A stretch of 64,000 nucleotides of DNA from WHSW01 sp963821345 (GTDB lineage Bacteria; Actinomycetota; Thermoleophilia; Solirubrobacterales; 70-9): positions 434,001 through 498,000 of the forward strand of contig CAWGDM010000001.1 in assembly GCA_963821345.1 (NCBI GenBank), written 5' to 3'. Of this stretch, positions 24,631 through 34,710 are shown piece after piece. The position numbers and the translations under genes are program-made. The notes under the pieces are model-generated. The model saw only the letters and a list, made by a program, of their open reading frames with translations. It had not been told where the DNA came from and did no database searches. How positions within the stretch are numbered: position 1 is the stretch's first letter; each line of letters starts with the position of its first letter.

Positions 24631-26868
24631 TCAGATCACGACCCTCGACTTGAGCTCGTCGAGGAAGGAGCGCGGGAAGCCCGGGATCTGGTTGAGGTCG
24701 TCGAGGGTGGTGAAGCTGCCGACCCGCTCGCGGTAGGCGAGCACGCGGCCGGTCTGGGTGACCGAGAGACCGAGCTCGCGCAGTTGCTCGTAGGTGGCGG
24801 TGTTGATCGGGATCGCGGCCGCACCCGGCGGGCCCGGGGCGATCGCCGGCTCGGGGGGAGCTTCGGGCTCGGCGGGCACCTGGTCGGGCTCGAGCGAGCT
24901 CGAGAACCACTCCGGCGTCTGCTCGGCCGCCGGAGGCTCCGGCGCCGGCGGCTGGTGTTCGAGCAGGGCGTCGCCGTGTGGCTGGACAGCCGGCTCGGGC
25001 TCGGGCTGCGGCGGCCGCTCCTCCGATTCGAAGATCGTGCTGGTGTCCAGCTCGGGCAGCGGCTCGGCGACCTTGTCGACGGCCTGGCGGGCGCGCTCCT
25101 CGGCGGAGCTGGCGCGCTGCTCGGCCTCGGCAATCCGGTCGAGCATCTCGCGCAGGCGGCCGGTTCGCTCGACCTCCTCGGCCTTGACCGCGGCAAGCTC
25201 CTCGGCCCGCTTCGCGCGCGCCTCGGCCTCGGCGGCCCGCGCCTCGATCTCCTGCAGCCGCTGCGCCGCGCGCTGCAGCGCCTCCTCGGTCTGGCGCTGG
25301 TTGTCGGTCAGCCGTTCCTCGGTGTCGACCAACTGGCGCGCCAGGACCTCCTCCTGGGCGCGGTGCTCCTTGAGCTCGTCCTCGGCCTGCGACAGCTCGG
25401 CGAGCAGCGCCTCGCGCTTCGGCTCGTGGCGCTCGGCCTCGGCGCGCTGGCGCTCCTCGGTCGCCTTGCGCGTCGCCTCGGCGGTCTCGCGGACCTTCTG
25501 CTCCGCCTCAACCCGGGCCTGCTCGATCCGCTGCTCGGCCTCCTGCTGCATCCGCGCGACCTCCTCGGCGCGACGTTCGGCCGCGGCTGCCGCCTCCGCC
25601 TCGCCCGCGCGGGCGCGCTCGCCCTCGCTGCGGCGCTCGGCCTCGGCGAGCCGGGCCAGAGCCTCGCGCTCGGCCGCCTCGCGGATCGCCTGCTCGTCGG
25701 ATGATGCGGGCGGCGGTGGGACCGACGCAGCGGCCGGCAGCTCGGGCTCGGGGCTTGGCGGCGGCTCGGCGGCGGGCGTATCGGGCGCGGCGGGCGGCTC
25801 GAGGTCGGCGGGCGGCTCGGGTGCACTCGGGCCGGGAACCGGCTCATCACTCGGCTCGGGCGCCGGCGGTGACGCGGGCGAGACCGCTCCCGGCCCCGGG
25901 GGCCCGGCCGCCGGCGGCGCGTGCTGGGGCTCGGCGGGTTGTGGGCCGGTTTCCCCGGCCAGGTTGCGGACCGGCGGCGGCACGGCGACCATCGCCTCGG
26001 TGTCCTGCTCGCCACCGGAGCCCGAGGCGGCTGTACCGACGGCGGCGCCGACCCCAGCCGCCGCAGCGGCGCCGGCGACGGTCGCCGGCAGGGTCGAGGC
26101 TCCGCCGCTCGGCGCCGGGGGCGCGGGCTGAGCGGGTGCCTGGCCCGGCGTCGCGGCCGGCGCCGGTGCGGCCGGTGCGCCCTTGCCCTTCTTCGCCGCC
26201 TTCTGCTGGTCGCGCGCCTGCTTTTGCACGGCGCGCTGCTGGCGGCGCTCGGCGGCCTTCGCGGTCCGCTCCTCCTTCGTCCGGGCGCGCTCGTTCTTGC
26301 GCGCGTTCAGCTTCTCGGTCCGCTCTCGGCGGCGCCTGGCCCAGAACGACTCCTTGCCGGCGGGAGCCGCGGGAGCCGCTGCGGCGGCCGTCGGCGTCGG
26401 CGCTGCCTCGCCCTTCTTCGCCGCCTTCTTGGCGGCGCGCTCGGCCTGCTTCTGCTCGCGCTCGGCGATCCGCTTGGCGCGCATCTCCTCCTGCTTTCGC
26501 TGGCGCTCGAGCTTCTTCGCCTCGGCCTTCTGCTTGCGCGACATCCCGGCCGGGGCGGGGGCGGGCGCAGCCGCGGTCGGTGTCGGGGCGGTGCCCGGTG
26601 GCGGCGCCGAGGAAGGTGGCGCGCTTGCGTCAGGGTCAGCGGGCGCGGTCGGGGCGGCCGGCTGGCTTGGGGGAACGGGCGGGCTCGGGGGCTCGGGCTG
26701 GCCCGAAGCTGCCGGCTCGGGCGCGACCGGGGCCGTGGTCGCCACCGGCTGGGTGGTGTCGACCGGCGGCGCGGCGGGATCGGCCGGCGCGGCCGGGTCC
26801 ACGGGCGCAGCCTGGGCGGCGGCCTCGTCGCCCTTCTTGTTCTTGCGTTCGAGCCTGAAAGAGCGCAT
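24631..26868 (-). CDS. Long Ala/Pro-rich coiled-coil protein with C-terminal helix-hairpin-helix
   Basis: This is a 745-residue protein. A basic N-terminus (MRSFRLERKNKKGDE) leads into proline/alanine-rich low complexity (to about 110), a Lys/Arg/Glu-rich helix (120-225), more Pro/Ala linker, then a long coiled coil of Glu/Ala/Arg heptads (about 390-610). The last 65 residues (PINTATYEQLRELGLSVTQT, then LDDLNQIPGF) are a ComEA-type helix-hairpin-helix that may bind DNA or a partner. No signal peptide or membrane helix is clear. The function is unknown. Compositional bias weakens any similarity search. Confidence 0.75.
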   Translation of the reverse strand: MRSFRLERKNKKGDEAAAQAAPVDPAAPADPAAPPVDTTQPVATTAPVAPEPAASGQPEPPSPPVPPSQPAAPTAPADPDASAPPSSAPPPGTAPTPTAAAPAPAPAGMSRKQKAEAKKLERQRKQEEMRAKRIAEREQKQAERAAKKAAKKGEAAPTPTAAAAAPAAPAGKESFWARRRRERTEKLNARKNERARTKEERTAKAAERRQQRAVQKQARDQQKAAKKGKGAPAAPAPAATPGQAPAQPAPPAPSGGASTLPATVAGAAAAAGVGAAVGTAASGSGGEQDTEAMVAVPPPVRNLAGETGPQPAEPQHAPPAAGPPGPGAVSPASPPAPEPSDEPVPGPSAPEPPADLEPPAAPDTPAAEPPPSPEPELPAAASVPPPPASSDEQAIREAAEREALARLAEAERRSEGERARAGEAEAAAAAERRAEEVARMQQEAEQRIEQARVEAEQKVRETAEATRKATEERQRAEAERHEPKREALLAELSQAEDELKEHRAQEEVLARQLVDTEERLTDNQRQTEEALQRAAQRLQEIEARAAEAEARAKRAEELAAVKAEEVERTGRLREMLDRIAEAEQRASSAEERARQAVDKVAEPLPELDTSTIFESEERPPQPEPEPAVQPHGDALLEHQPPAPEPPAAEQTPEWFSSSLEPDQVPAEPEAPPEPAIAPGPPGAAAIPINTATYEQLRELGLSVTQTGRVLAYRERVGSFTTLDDLNQIPGFPRSFLDELKSRVVI

Positions 26869-26949
26869 GGGGTAATCGTCTCACGAGCTAACGGTGCTCG
26901 CTAGCGTTTTCGCCCCCCGCGCTCAATCCCCTGCGCGTGCAGGCGATGG

Positions 26950-26971
26950 CTCAGCGACCGCGGTCGCTGAG
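26950..26971 (-). terminator. Perfect 22-nt palindrome at the smpB stop codon
   Basis: The sequence is an 11+11 self-complementary repeat (CTCAGCGACCG then its complement) and includes the smpB TGA. It could fold as a strong hairpin ending the ftsE-smpB message, but no T-run follows on the minus strand. Termination is therefore inferred. Confidence 0.4.
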
Positions 26972-27427
26972 CTCGCGCTCGACGTCGCGCTGCATGTCGC
27001 GGTCGCGCATCTCGCGGCGACGGTCATGTTGTTGCTTGCCGGTCGCCAGGGCCAGCTCGACCTTCGCCCGCGGCCCCTTGAAGTAGACCCGGGTCGGGAT
27101 CAGGGTCAGGCCCTTGCGCTGCATGCGCCCCACCAGTCGCTCGATCTCGTGACGGTGCAAAAGCAGCTTGCGCGGCCGCTCGGGGTCGTGGTTTAAGGCC
27201 GCCTGCTCGTAGGGCGGGATGTGCGCGTTTCGAAGCCACACCTCGCCCTCCTCGATCACCGCGTAGGCGTCGCCGATCTGAGTCTGGCCGGCGCGCAGCG
27301 ACTTGACCTCGGTGCCGACCAGCTCGATCCCGGCCTCGAAACGCTCGACGAACTCGTACTTGTGCGAGGCGCGGCGGTTGGTCGCCACGTCGCCGGCCGC
27401 CGCCTTGCGCTTGCGCTTCTTAGCCAT
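26951..27427 (-). CDS. smpB: SsrA-binding protein SmpB
   Basis: This 158-residue protein is of normal SmpB length. It shows RRASHKYEFVERFEAGIELV, GTEVKSLRAGQ and NAHIPPYEQA, all core SmpB sequences, then a basic C-terminal tail (KQQHDRRREMRDRDMQRD) that enters the ribosomal mRNA channel. It carries tmRNA to stalled ribosomes; ssrA lies at 20067-20437. The ATG lies inside the end of rnr (8-nt overlap), so the two are translationally coupled. Confidence 0.97.
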   Translation of the reverse strand: MAKKRKRKAAAGDVATNRRASHKYEFVERFEAGIELVGTEVKSLRAGQTQIGDAYAVIEEGEVWLRNAHIPPYEQAALNHDPERPRKLLLHRHEIERLVGRMQRKGLTLIPTRVYFKGPRAKVELALATGKQQHDRRREMRDRDMQRDVERELSDRGR

Positions 27428-29159
27428 CCTCGCGCCCCGCTGCCGGGAGCAGGTCGACGCGCCCGCGCGGCGCCTCGATCCCGTCGACCCGGACCGAGAT
27501 CGGATCACCGAGCCGAATCGCCTTGCCGCTGCGCCCGCCGACGATCGCGGTCTCGGTCTGGTTGAGGTCGAAGCGTTCGCCGCGCAGCCGCCGCGCCGGC
27601 AGAAAACCCTCGTAGACATCGCCGAGCTCGCCTCCGAAACGGACGAAGGCACCGGGCGCGATCACCCCCGAGACCTCGCCCTCGAAGGCCTGATCCTGCC
27701 CGCCCTCGAACAGCTCGCGCTCGAGCAGGAAGGCCGCGCACGCCTTGTCGGCGTCGCGCTCGGCCACCATCGCCTCGCGCTCGGTCTCCGAGCAACGCAC
27801 GGCAGCGTCCCGAACCTCGGCGCGCTCGGGCTCGGCCTCGGAGGCTCCGAGCGTCGAGAGCAGGGCGCGGTGGGCGACCAGGTCGGGGTAACGGCGGATC
27901 GGCGAGGTGAAATGCGCGTAGGCGCCGCTGCCGAGGCCGGCGTGGCCGAGGTTTCGGTCCGAGTAGATCGCGGGCTTCAGGGAGCGGAGCACGATTGATG
28001 TATACGCCGCCCGCCCATGGCCGCGGCGCTTGGCCTCGGCGGCGACCAGCCGGCTCGCCTCGGCGACCAGCTCGCCCGCCTCGCTCGGCGAGATCTTCGC
28101 CGGATCGCCCGGGAGCGCCGGGGTCGGAATGTCGAGCGCGGCGAGCTTCTCGACCAGGGCGACGACCCGCGCCGGGTCGGGGCGCTCGTGGATCCGGTAG
28201 ATCGTCGCCACGCCGCGGCGCTCGCAGTGCTCGGCGACCCGCTCGTTGGCGCAGATCATCAGCTGCTCGATCAGGCCGTGGGCCTCGGTGTCGGAGACCG
28301 AGCGCGCCGCGACGACGGCGCCCTGGGCGTCGAACTCGAACTCGGGCTCGGTGGTCGAGATCTCCAGCGCCGACCCCCGGCGCGCGTCGCGCAGCATGGC
28401 CGCCGCCCGGCGGGCGAGCTCGAGCGGCGATGCGATCACCGCCGGCGGCTCCTCCTGGCCGGCGAAGTAACGGTCGAGCTGCTCGTAGGAGAGCCGCTGG
28501 TCGGAGCGGATCGTGCTGCGGTAGAAGCTCGCCGAGTGAGCCCTGCCGTCGGCGCCGACGAGCAGCTCGGTGGTCACCGCCAGCCGGTCGACGCCCGGCA
28601 TCAGGCTGCACGCGTCGGCCGAGAGCGCCGTCGGCAGCATCGGCTCGACCGTTCCGGGCACGTAGACGCTGTTCGCGCGCCGCAGCGCCTCCTCGTCGAG
28701 CCGGCTGCCGGGACGCACGTGGGCGGCGACGTCGGCGATGTGGATCCAGAGGCGGATGCCGTCGCCGTCCTCGGACGCCGAAACCGCGTCATCGAAGTCG
28801 CGCGCGGTCGCCGGGTCGACGGTGAAGGTGTCGAGGGCGGTCAGGTCGCGGCGCTCGGACTCGACCCGCGGCGCGGCGACCACCGCATCAGCGGCGTCGC
28901 CCTCGAGGTCCGGGTCGAACCCGCGCTCGCCGAAGCGCTCCCAGATCAGCGCCGCGGAGACGTCGCGGGCGTTGCGCGGGTCACCGAGCTCGGCGACCAC
29001 CGAGGCCCGGGCGCCGCGCGGCTCGACCGCGACCAGCTCGCCGCCGCGCACCCGGATGCCGCCGGCGATCCCGAGCTGGGGGGCGCCGCGCTCGAACAAC
29101 GGCTCGGCGACCAGGAAGCGCCCGCGGCGCGCGACCTCGGCGACCAGGCGCCCGCTCAA
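27420..29159 (-). CDS. rnr: Ribonuclease R/RNase II family exoribonuclease
   Basis: This 579-residue protein is shorter than typical RNase R; the N-terminal helix-turn-helix and first cold-shock domain are absent. The RNB catalytic domain has the metal-binding DPATARDFDDAVSA and later YAHFTSPIRRYPDLVAHR. A C-terminal S1 domain runs from FEGEVSGVIAPGAFVRF. It degrades RNA 3' to 5' and, with SmpB, can clear defective messages. The TTG start overlaps the ctpA stop (TTGA). Confidence 0.93.
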   Translation of the reverse strand: MSGRLVAEVARRGRFLVAEPLFERGAPQLGIAGGIRVRGGELVAVEPRGARASVVAELGDPRNARDVSAALIWERFGERGFDPDLEGDAADAVVAAPRVESERRDLTALDTFTVDPATARDFDDAVSASEDGDGIRLWIHIADVAAHVRPGSRLDEEALRRANSVYVPGTVEPMLPTALSADACSLMPGVDRLAVTTELLVGADGRAHSASFYRSTIRSDQRLSYEQLDRYFAGQEEPPAVIASPLELARRAAAMLRDARRGSALEISTTEPEFEFDAQGAVVAARSVSDTEAHGLIEQLMICANERVAEHCERRGVATIYRIHERPDPARVVALVEKLAALDIPTPALPGDPAKISPSEAGELVAEASRLVAAEAKRRGHGRAAYTSIVLRSLKPAIYSDRNLGHAGLGSGAYAHFTSPIRRYPDLVAHRALLSTLGASEAEPERAEVRDAAVRCSETEREAMVAERDADKACAAFLLERELFEGGQDQAFEGEVSGVIAPGAFVRFGGELGDVYEGFLPARRLRGERFDLNQTETAIVGGRSGKAIRLGDPISVRVDGIEAPRGRVDLLPAAGREDG

Positions 29160-30355
29160 GACCGGCCGGATGCGACTTCGGCGCCGACGACGTCGAGCGC
29201 CTCGTCGAGCGCCTCGTCGCGGTTCTCGGTCGCCCGGTCGTCCTCAACCCGTACGTTCGGCTTCACGCCCTCGCCCAGGATCGAGGTCCCGTCCGAGGTC
29301 AGGTACTCGCCGATCGTCAGGTCCAGGGCGCCCCCGGAGCTCTGCTTGAGGATCTCCTGGAAGGTCCCCTTGCCGTAGGTGCGGGTGCCGACCACCCTGG
29401 CGAGGTCGTTCTGTTGCAGGGCGGCGGTCAGGATCTCGGCCGCCGAGGCGGTGCCGCGGTCGACCAGGACGGCGGTCGGCCGGGGATCGATCGCGTCGCC
29501 GGTCGCCGGGTAGTCCTGGTCGCCCTGGGTGCGGCTGCGGGTCGAGACCACGTTGCCATGGTCGAGGAAGATGCTGGTCGAGAGCACCGCCTCGTTGAGC
29601 AGCCCGCCGCCGTTGTCGCGCAGATCGAGGACCAAGCCCTCGGCTCCCTTGCGATAAAGGCGCTCGACCTCGGCGCGCAGCTCGTCGCTGGCGCCCTCGC
29701 TGAAGGTGAAGAAGCGCACGTAGGCGAGCTTCTCGCCGTCGGGGCCACGCCGGATCGCGCCCCTGACCGCGGGCACGCGGACGTCGGCGCGCTCCAGGGT
29801 CACCTCGTGGGGCTTGCCGCCATCGGCGGGCGCGATCGTGATCGTCACCTGGGTCCCGGCGGGCCCCTTGATCTCGGCGGTCGAGACGTCGGAGGCGACG
29901 CCGGCGATCGACTTGCCCTCGACCTCGGTGATCACGTCCCCCTCCTCCAGGCCGGCCTTGTCGGCCGGGGTGTCGGGCAGCACGCTGACCACCCGCAGTC
30001 CCTTCGGCACCTCGGTGACGGTCAGCCCGACGCCCGAAAAGTGCCCCGAGGTCGCGGCGTTGAACTCCGCGTACTGGTCGGGGGTGAAGTAGTGCGAGAA
30101 CTTGTCGTCGAACTTCTTCTTCAGCGCATCGACCATGCCGCTGATCGAGTCGTCGTTGAGCTCGGTGGTGTCGCTCGCCTTGAAGTAGCTGTCCTCGATC
30201 GTCTGTCGCGCTTCGACCACCGGGTCACTGGAGTCGTCGTCGAAGGTGCCAGTCAGGTAACCGGCGAGGAGCGCGACCGCAAGCCCGATCAGGACGCCGA
30301 AGACGACGCCGGGGCCGAACCCGCTGCGCCCGTCGGCGCTGGGGCCGGAGCTCAA
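29156..30355 (-). CDS. ctpA: S41-family C-terminal processing peptidase
   Basis: This 399-residue protein has one N-terminal transmembrane helix (VVFGVLIGLAVALLAGYL), a PDZ domain (SGVGLTVTEVPKGLRVVSVL) and an S41 protease domain with catalytic serine in RGTASAAEIL and lysine in TYGKGTFQE. It should be a membrane-anchored, extracytoplasmic protease. Its place after ftsX suggests a role in envelope or cell-wall hydrolase turnover. TTG is taken as the start in a TTGA overlap with ftsX. Confidence 0.93.
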   Translation of the reverse strand: MSSGPSADGRSGFGPGVVFGVLIGLAVALLAGYLTGTFDDDSSDPVVEARQTIEDSYFKASDTTELNDDSISGMVDALKKKFDDKFSHYFTPDQYAEFNAATSGHFSGVGLTVTEVPKGLRVVSVLPDTPADKAGLEEGDVITEVEGKSIAGVASDVSTAEIKGPAGTQVTITIAPADGGKPHEVTLERADVRVPAVRGAIRRGPDGEKLAYVRFFTFSEGASDELRAEVERLYRKGAEGLVLDLRDNGGGLLNEAVLSTSIFLDHGNVVSTRSRTQGDQDYPATGDAIDPRPTAVLVDRGTASAAEILTAALQQNDLARVVGTRTYGKGTFQEILKQSSGGALDLTIGEYLTSDGTSILGEGVKPNVRVEDDRATENRDEALDEALDVVGAEVASGRS

Positions 30356-31263
30356 ACCCGCAGGAAGCGGCGCAATGTGATGCCGCTGCCGAGCGCGGAT
30401 ACGAGCACCGCGGCGCCGACCAGCATCGCGACCAGAGGGGCGAAGCCCATGGTCGAGAGGTTGTCCACGAGGGCGAAGTCGTCGGCGAGCGGATCCACGA
30501 TGGTTACCTTGCCGACCAGCAGTATGCCGACCGCCAGGCCGGCGCCCAGCAGGCCGACGATCACGCCCTCGATCATGAACGGCCAGCGGATGAACCAGTT
30601 GGTCGCGCCGACCAGCCGCATCACCTCGACCTCACGGCGGCGGGCATAGATCGAGAGCCGGATCGTGTTGGCCACCAGCAGCAGCGAGGCGACCAGCAGC
30701 AGCCCGGCGATCACCAGGAGGACGATCTTGACCGCCCCGGTGACCTCGCGGATCCGGTTCGCCTGTTCGCGGCTCTCGCCGATCGGCGGGTCGATCGCAG
30801 GGCTGATCGGGGTCGGCTTGCCGGCCGCGTTGGTCGGCAGCAGCGCCGCGCGCACGGCCTCGAGGTTGTCGGGGTCGTCGAGCGTCAGGTCGAAGGAGGG
30901 GGGCAGAGGGTTCGAGTTGAGCTCGGAGATCGAGCCCTCGAGGTCGCCGTGCAGCCGTGACTGCAGGTCCTTCTTCGCGCAGGTCGGTGAGCAGTAGGTC
31001 GCGCCCTCGACGTGCGGGATGGTGATCAGCTTCTTGGCCAGCTCGTCGCGCTGTGCCTGGGTCGCGTCCTTGTAGAGGAAGACCTTGAGCCCGATCTGGT
31101 CGCGGACCTCGGAGGCCTTCGACTCGGAGGCGCGCAGGACCGGAACCAGGACTCCGAGCAGCAGGGTGGTGATCACGATCGTGACCACCGCGGCGATGCT
31201 CGGCGCCGCGCTGCGACGGAGCGCGCGGAATGCCTCGGAGAGGAAGAAGACGACTCGTCCCAT
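30352..31263 (-). CDS. ftsX: Cell-division ABC transporter permease FtsX
   Basis: This 303-residue protein has the FtsX layout: N-terminal FLSEAFRALRRS, one transmembrane helix, a large external loop (about 45-175) and three C-terminal helices with RLSIYARRREVEVMRLVGAT, the family hallmark. The external loop contains two cysteines in TYCSPTCAKKDL that could form a disulfide. With FtsE it controls cell-wall hydrolases at the septum. It lies 14 nt after ftsE. Confidence 0.96.
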   Translation of the reverse strand: MGRVVFFLSEAFRALRRSAAPSIAAVVTIVITTLLLGVLVPVLRASESKASEVRDQIGLKVFLYKDATQAQRDELAKKLITIPHVEGATYCSPTCAKKDLQSRLHGDLEGSISELNSNPLPPSFDLTLDDPDNLEAVRAALLPTNAAGKPTPISPAIDPPIGESREQANRIREVTGAVKIVLLVIAGLLLVASLLLVANTIRLSIYARRREVEVMRLVGATNWFIRWPFMIEGVIVGLLGAGLAVGILLVGKVTIVDPLADDFALVDNLSTMGFAPLVAMLVGAAVLVSALGSGITLRRFLRV

Positions 31264-31277
31264 CGATCAGCCCGTGC

Positions 31278-32147
<870 letters not shown>

Positions 32148-32398
32148 TGCGCGGCCTCTTTCTCCGGCTTGTGCGCCGCTCCTCCGTGGGCGGTGGGCGC
32201 GACCGGCCCTGCACCGAAAACTGCGGTTCGAGGCTCGACAGGGTAGAGAAGCGGGTCAGCCGGCCCCGGCGCCCGGCGATGCTGAAACGGTTCATTCACG
32301 CGGCACCCACCACGCATGAGCAGGAAGGTGGTGACTACGGATGACCGTCCGGCGAAGCTAGGCTAGCGTCGCGGGCATCGTGGTTGGGGGACACAATC
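32148..32398. other. Intergenic region between ftsE and regulator 2
   Basis: This 251-bp divergent region holds no convincing gene. A TAGGCT box at 32359-32364 is a possible -10 for regulator 2, and GGGGGA precedes its ATG. No copy of the 17-bp operator is found, although GGATGA occurs at 32339-32344. A long minus-strand frame continues upstream of ftsE but shows no recognisable protein. Confidence 0.5.
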
Positions 32399-34621
32399 AT
32401 GACCGTCATCCACACGCCACCCGAAGAGCGGCCCGGCCGCCAGAGTTCGCTCGTGCGCCGCCAGCGGCTGGTCGGCCGGCTGGTCGAGAGCTCGCAGACC
32501 CCGGTCGTCCTGATCGATGCGCCCGCCGGGTTCGGCAAGTCGACGGTGCTCGCCGAGTGGGAGGCCGCAGACCCGAGGCCGTTCGCATTGCTGACGCTCG
32601 GCGACCGCCACGACGACCCGGTCCTACTCACCGCGTCGATCGCGGGCGCCCTCGCCGACCTCTTCCCCGTCGACGAGCAGGTCTACTCCGCGCTCTTCGG
32701 CTCGCGGCCGGGGACCTTGAAGGTCGCGATCCCGCGGCTGCTCGAGTCGCTTCGCCGGGCGAGCCGCCCGATCGTGCTGGCGCTCGATGATGTGCATACG
32801 ATCACCGATCCCGACGCGCTGCAGATCGTCTCGGCGATCGCGGACGGCCTGCCGGCGGGCTCACAGCTCGCGCTTGCCTCGCGTAGCGAGCCGGCGATCC
32901 GCATCAGCCGCAGGCGGGCAAACGGTGCCTTGACCGAGCTCGACGTCGGCGACCTGGCGATGACCGATGGCGAGGCCCGCGATCTGCTCCAGTCCTGTGG
33001 CCTGTGCCTGCGCACCGACAGCGTCGAGCTGCTCGTCGAGCACACCGAGGGCTGGCCGGCGGCGCTCTATCTAGCGGCGCTCTCGCTGGAAGGCGCCGAC
33101 GACGTTGACGACGCCGCGAAGCGGTTTGCCGGCGACGACCGGGTGGTCGCCGACTATCTGCGCGACGAGTTCATCGCCAATCTCGGCGCCGAGGAGCTCA
33201 GGTTCCTGACCTGCACGTCGGTCCTGGACGAGGTCTCGGGCGAGCTCTGCGACGCCGTCCTCGACACCAAGGGCTCGACCGAGATGCTTCGCCATCTCGC
33301 GCGCTCGAACGCGCTCGTCAGCGTGGCCGACAGCAAGGGCCACGCGTATCGGTATCACGCTCTGCTGCGCGAGATGCTCGAGGCCGAGCTGCACAGGATG
33401 CACCCCCGCGACGAGGCGACGCTGCACACGCGGGCGAGCGCGTGGTACACGCAACGCGGCGACTTTGACCGCGCGGTCCCGCACGCGATCGCCGCCGGGA
33501 ATCCGCACGTCGCCGCGACCCTGATCTGGTCCCAAACGGCCGACTACGCCAGCGTCGGGCGGGAGGCGACATTGGAGCGCTGGTTGGAGAGCTTCACCGA
33601 CGCTCAGATCGACACTTCGCCTGAGCTCTGCCTGGTGCGCGCGACTTGCAGCACTGCAGCGGGCAATGGCGCCGAGGTCGAGTACTGGACGACCAAGGCG
33701 ATCGAGTTGCTCGACCGAATGCCGGATACAGATCGTGAGATGAGCGTGGTCGCGAGGGCGATCAACGCCACCGGCTCGGCGCGGGACGGGGTTGTCGCGA
33801 TGCGAGCCGACGCCGCCGCCGCCTTCGAGCTGCTGCCCAAGAACAATCCTTGGCGCTCGGCCTGTCGCTTGCTCGAAGGCGCGTCACACCACCTTACGCA
33901 CGAGCCGGAGCTCGCCCGGGCGGCGCTCGAGGACGGTGCGCGAACAGGTGCAATTGCCGCACCGTCGATCCAGGGCCTCTGCCTGGCGCAACTCGCACTG
34001 TTGGCGCTCGAAGAGGACGACCTGGCCGAAGCCACGCGGCTGAGCGCCGAAGCGGTTCAGCTAACCAATCTGAACGCGCTCGCAGATGCGCCGACGATGG
34101 CACTGGTCTTCTCGGTCGCCGCTCTGGTCGAGGCTCGCGGCGGTGATGCCGAAGTGTCGAGCCGGCACGCCAAACACGCTGGCGTCCTGCTCGACGCGCT
34201 GAACGAGATCAGCCCCTGGTACGAGGTCGAGGCGCGGATCTCGGTCGCCCGGGCACTCGCCCTGCTCGACGACGTCGCCGACGCCCGCGCGCATCTGGCC
34301 GAGGCGGGCCGACACCTGCGCCAGACACCCGACGCGCCGGTGCTGCGCGAGTGGCTCGAGCAGGCATGGACCGAGGCCGACTCGGCGACGATCAGCGACC
34401 GCTGGCCCCTGAGTCCCGCGGAGCTGCGCCTGCTTCATCACCTTCCCAGCCACCTCACCTTCCGCGAGATCGCCGAGCAGTCGTTCGTGTCGCCGAACAC
34501 GGTGAAGACGCAGGCGCGCTCGATCTATCGCAAGCTCGGGGTCTCGTCGCGGGCCGAGGCGGTGGCCTGTGCCCGCACCGCTGGGCTGATCGGCGACGAT
34601 CCGCCGCCGCGCTCCGCTTGA
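32399..34621 (+). CDS. LuxR-family MalT-like (LAL) transcriptional regulator 2
   Basis: This is a 740-residue paralog of regulator 1, with Walker A APAGFGKS (41-48), Walker B IVLALDDVH, the TEGWPAALYLAALS winged-helix segment, a helical-repeat sensor domain and a C-terminal LuxR helix-turn-helix (VSPNTVKTQARSIYRKLGVS). The recognition region differs from that of regulator 1 at only a few positions, so both could bind the same operator. Glutamate decarboxylase and CMD-C lie directly downstream. ATG is preferred to an in-frame TTG at 32384. Confidence 0.92.
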   Translation: MTVIHTPPEERPGRQSSLVRRQRLVGRLVESSQTPVVLIDAPAGFGKSTVLAEWEAADPRPFALLTLGDRHDDPVLLTASIAGALADLFPVDEQVYSALFGSRPGTLKVAIPRLLESLRRASRPIVLALDDVHTITDPDALQIVSAIADGLPAGSQLALASRSEPAIRISRRRANGALTELDVGDLAMTDGEARDLLQSCGLCLRTDSVELLVEHTEGWPAALYLAALSLEGADDVDDAAKRFAGDDRVVADYLRDEFIANLGAEELRFLTCTSVLDEVSGELCDAVLDTKGSTEMLRHLARSNALVSVADSKGHAYRYHALLREMLEAELHRMHPRDEATLHTRASAWYTQRGDFDRAVPHAIAAGNPHVAATLIWSQTADYASVGREATLERWLESFTDAQIDTSPELCLVRATCSTAAGNGAEVEYWTTKAIELLDRMPDTDREMSVVARAINATGSARDGVVAMRADAAAAFELLPKNNPWRSACRLLEGASHHLTHEPELARAALEDGARTGAIAAPSIQGLCLAQLALLALEEDDLAEATRLSAEAVQLTNLNALADAPTMALVFSVAALVEARGGDAEVSSRHAKHAGVLLDALNEISPWYEVEARISVARALALLDDVADARAHLAEAGRHLRQTPDAPVLREWLEQAWTEADSATISDRWPLSPAELRLLHHLPSHLTFREIAEQSFVSPNTVKTQARSIYRKLGVSSRAEAVACARTAGLIGDDPPPRSA

Positions 34622-34628
34622 CGCACCT

Positions 34629-34645
34629 TCACCCCGATCGCGTGA
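34629..34645 (+). promoter_or_regulatory. 17-bp dyad operator upstream of gadB
   Basis: TCACCCCGATCGCGTGA fits the consensus with one change in the right arm. A possible -10 TACGGT (34664-34669) is 18 nt away; GTTGGT at the usual 22 nt is a poorer box. It lies 7 nt after the regulator 2 stop codon. Confidence 0.6.
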
Positions 34646-34710
34646 TGCGCGCCCGCAGCGGCATACGGTTGGTTGATCGAACACCCAGCACGACCGAGCA
34701 GGAGGCTGAA

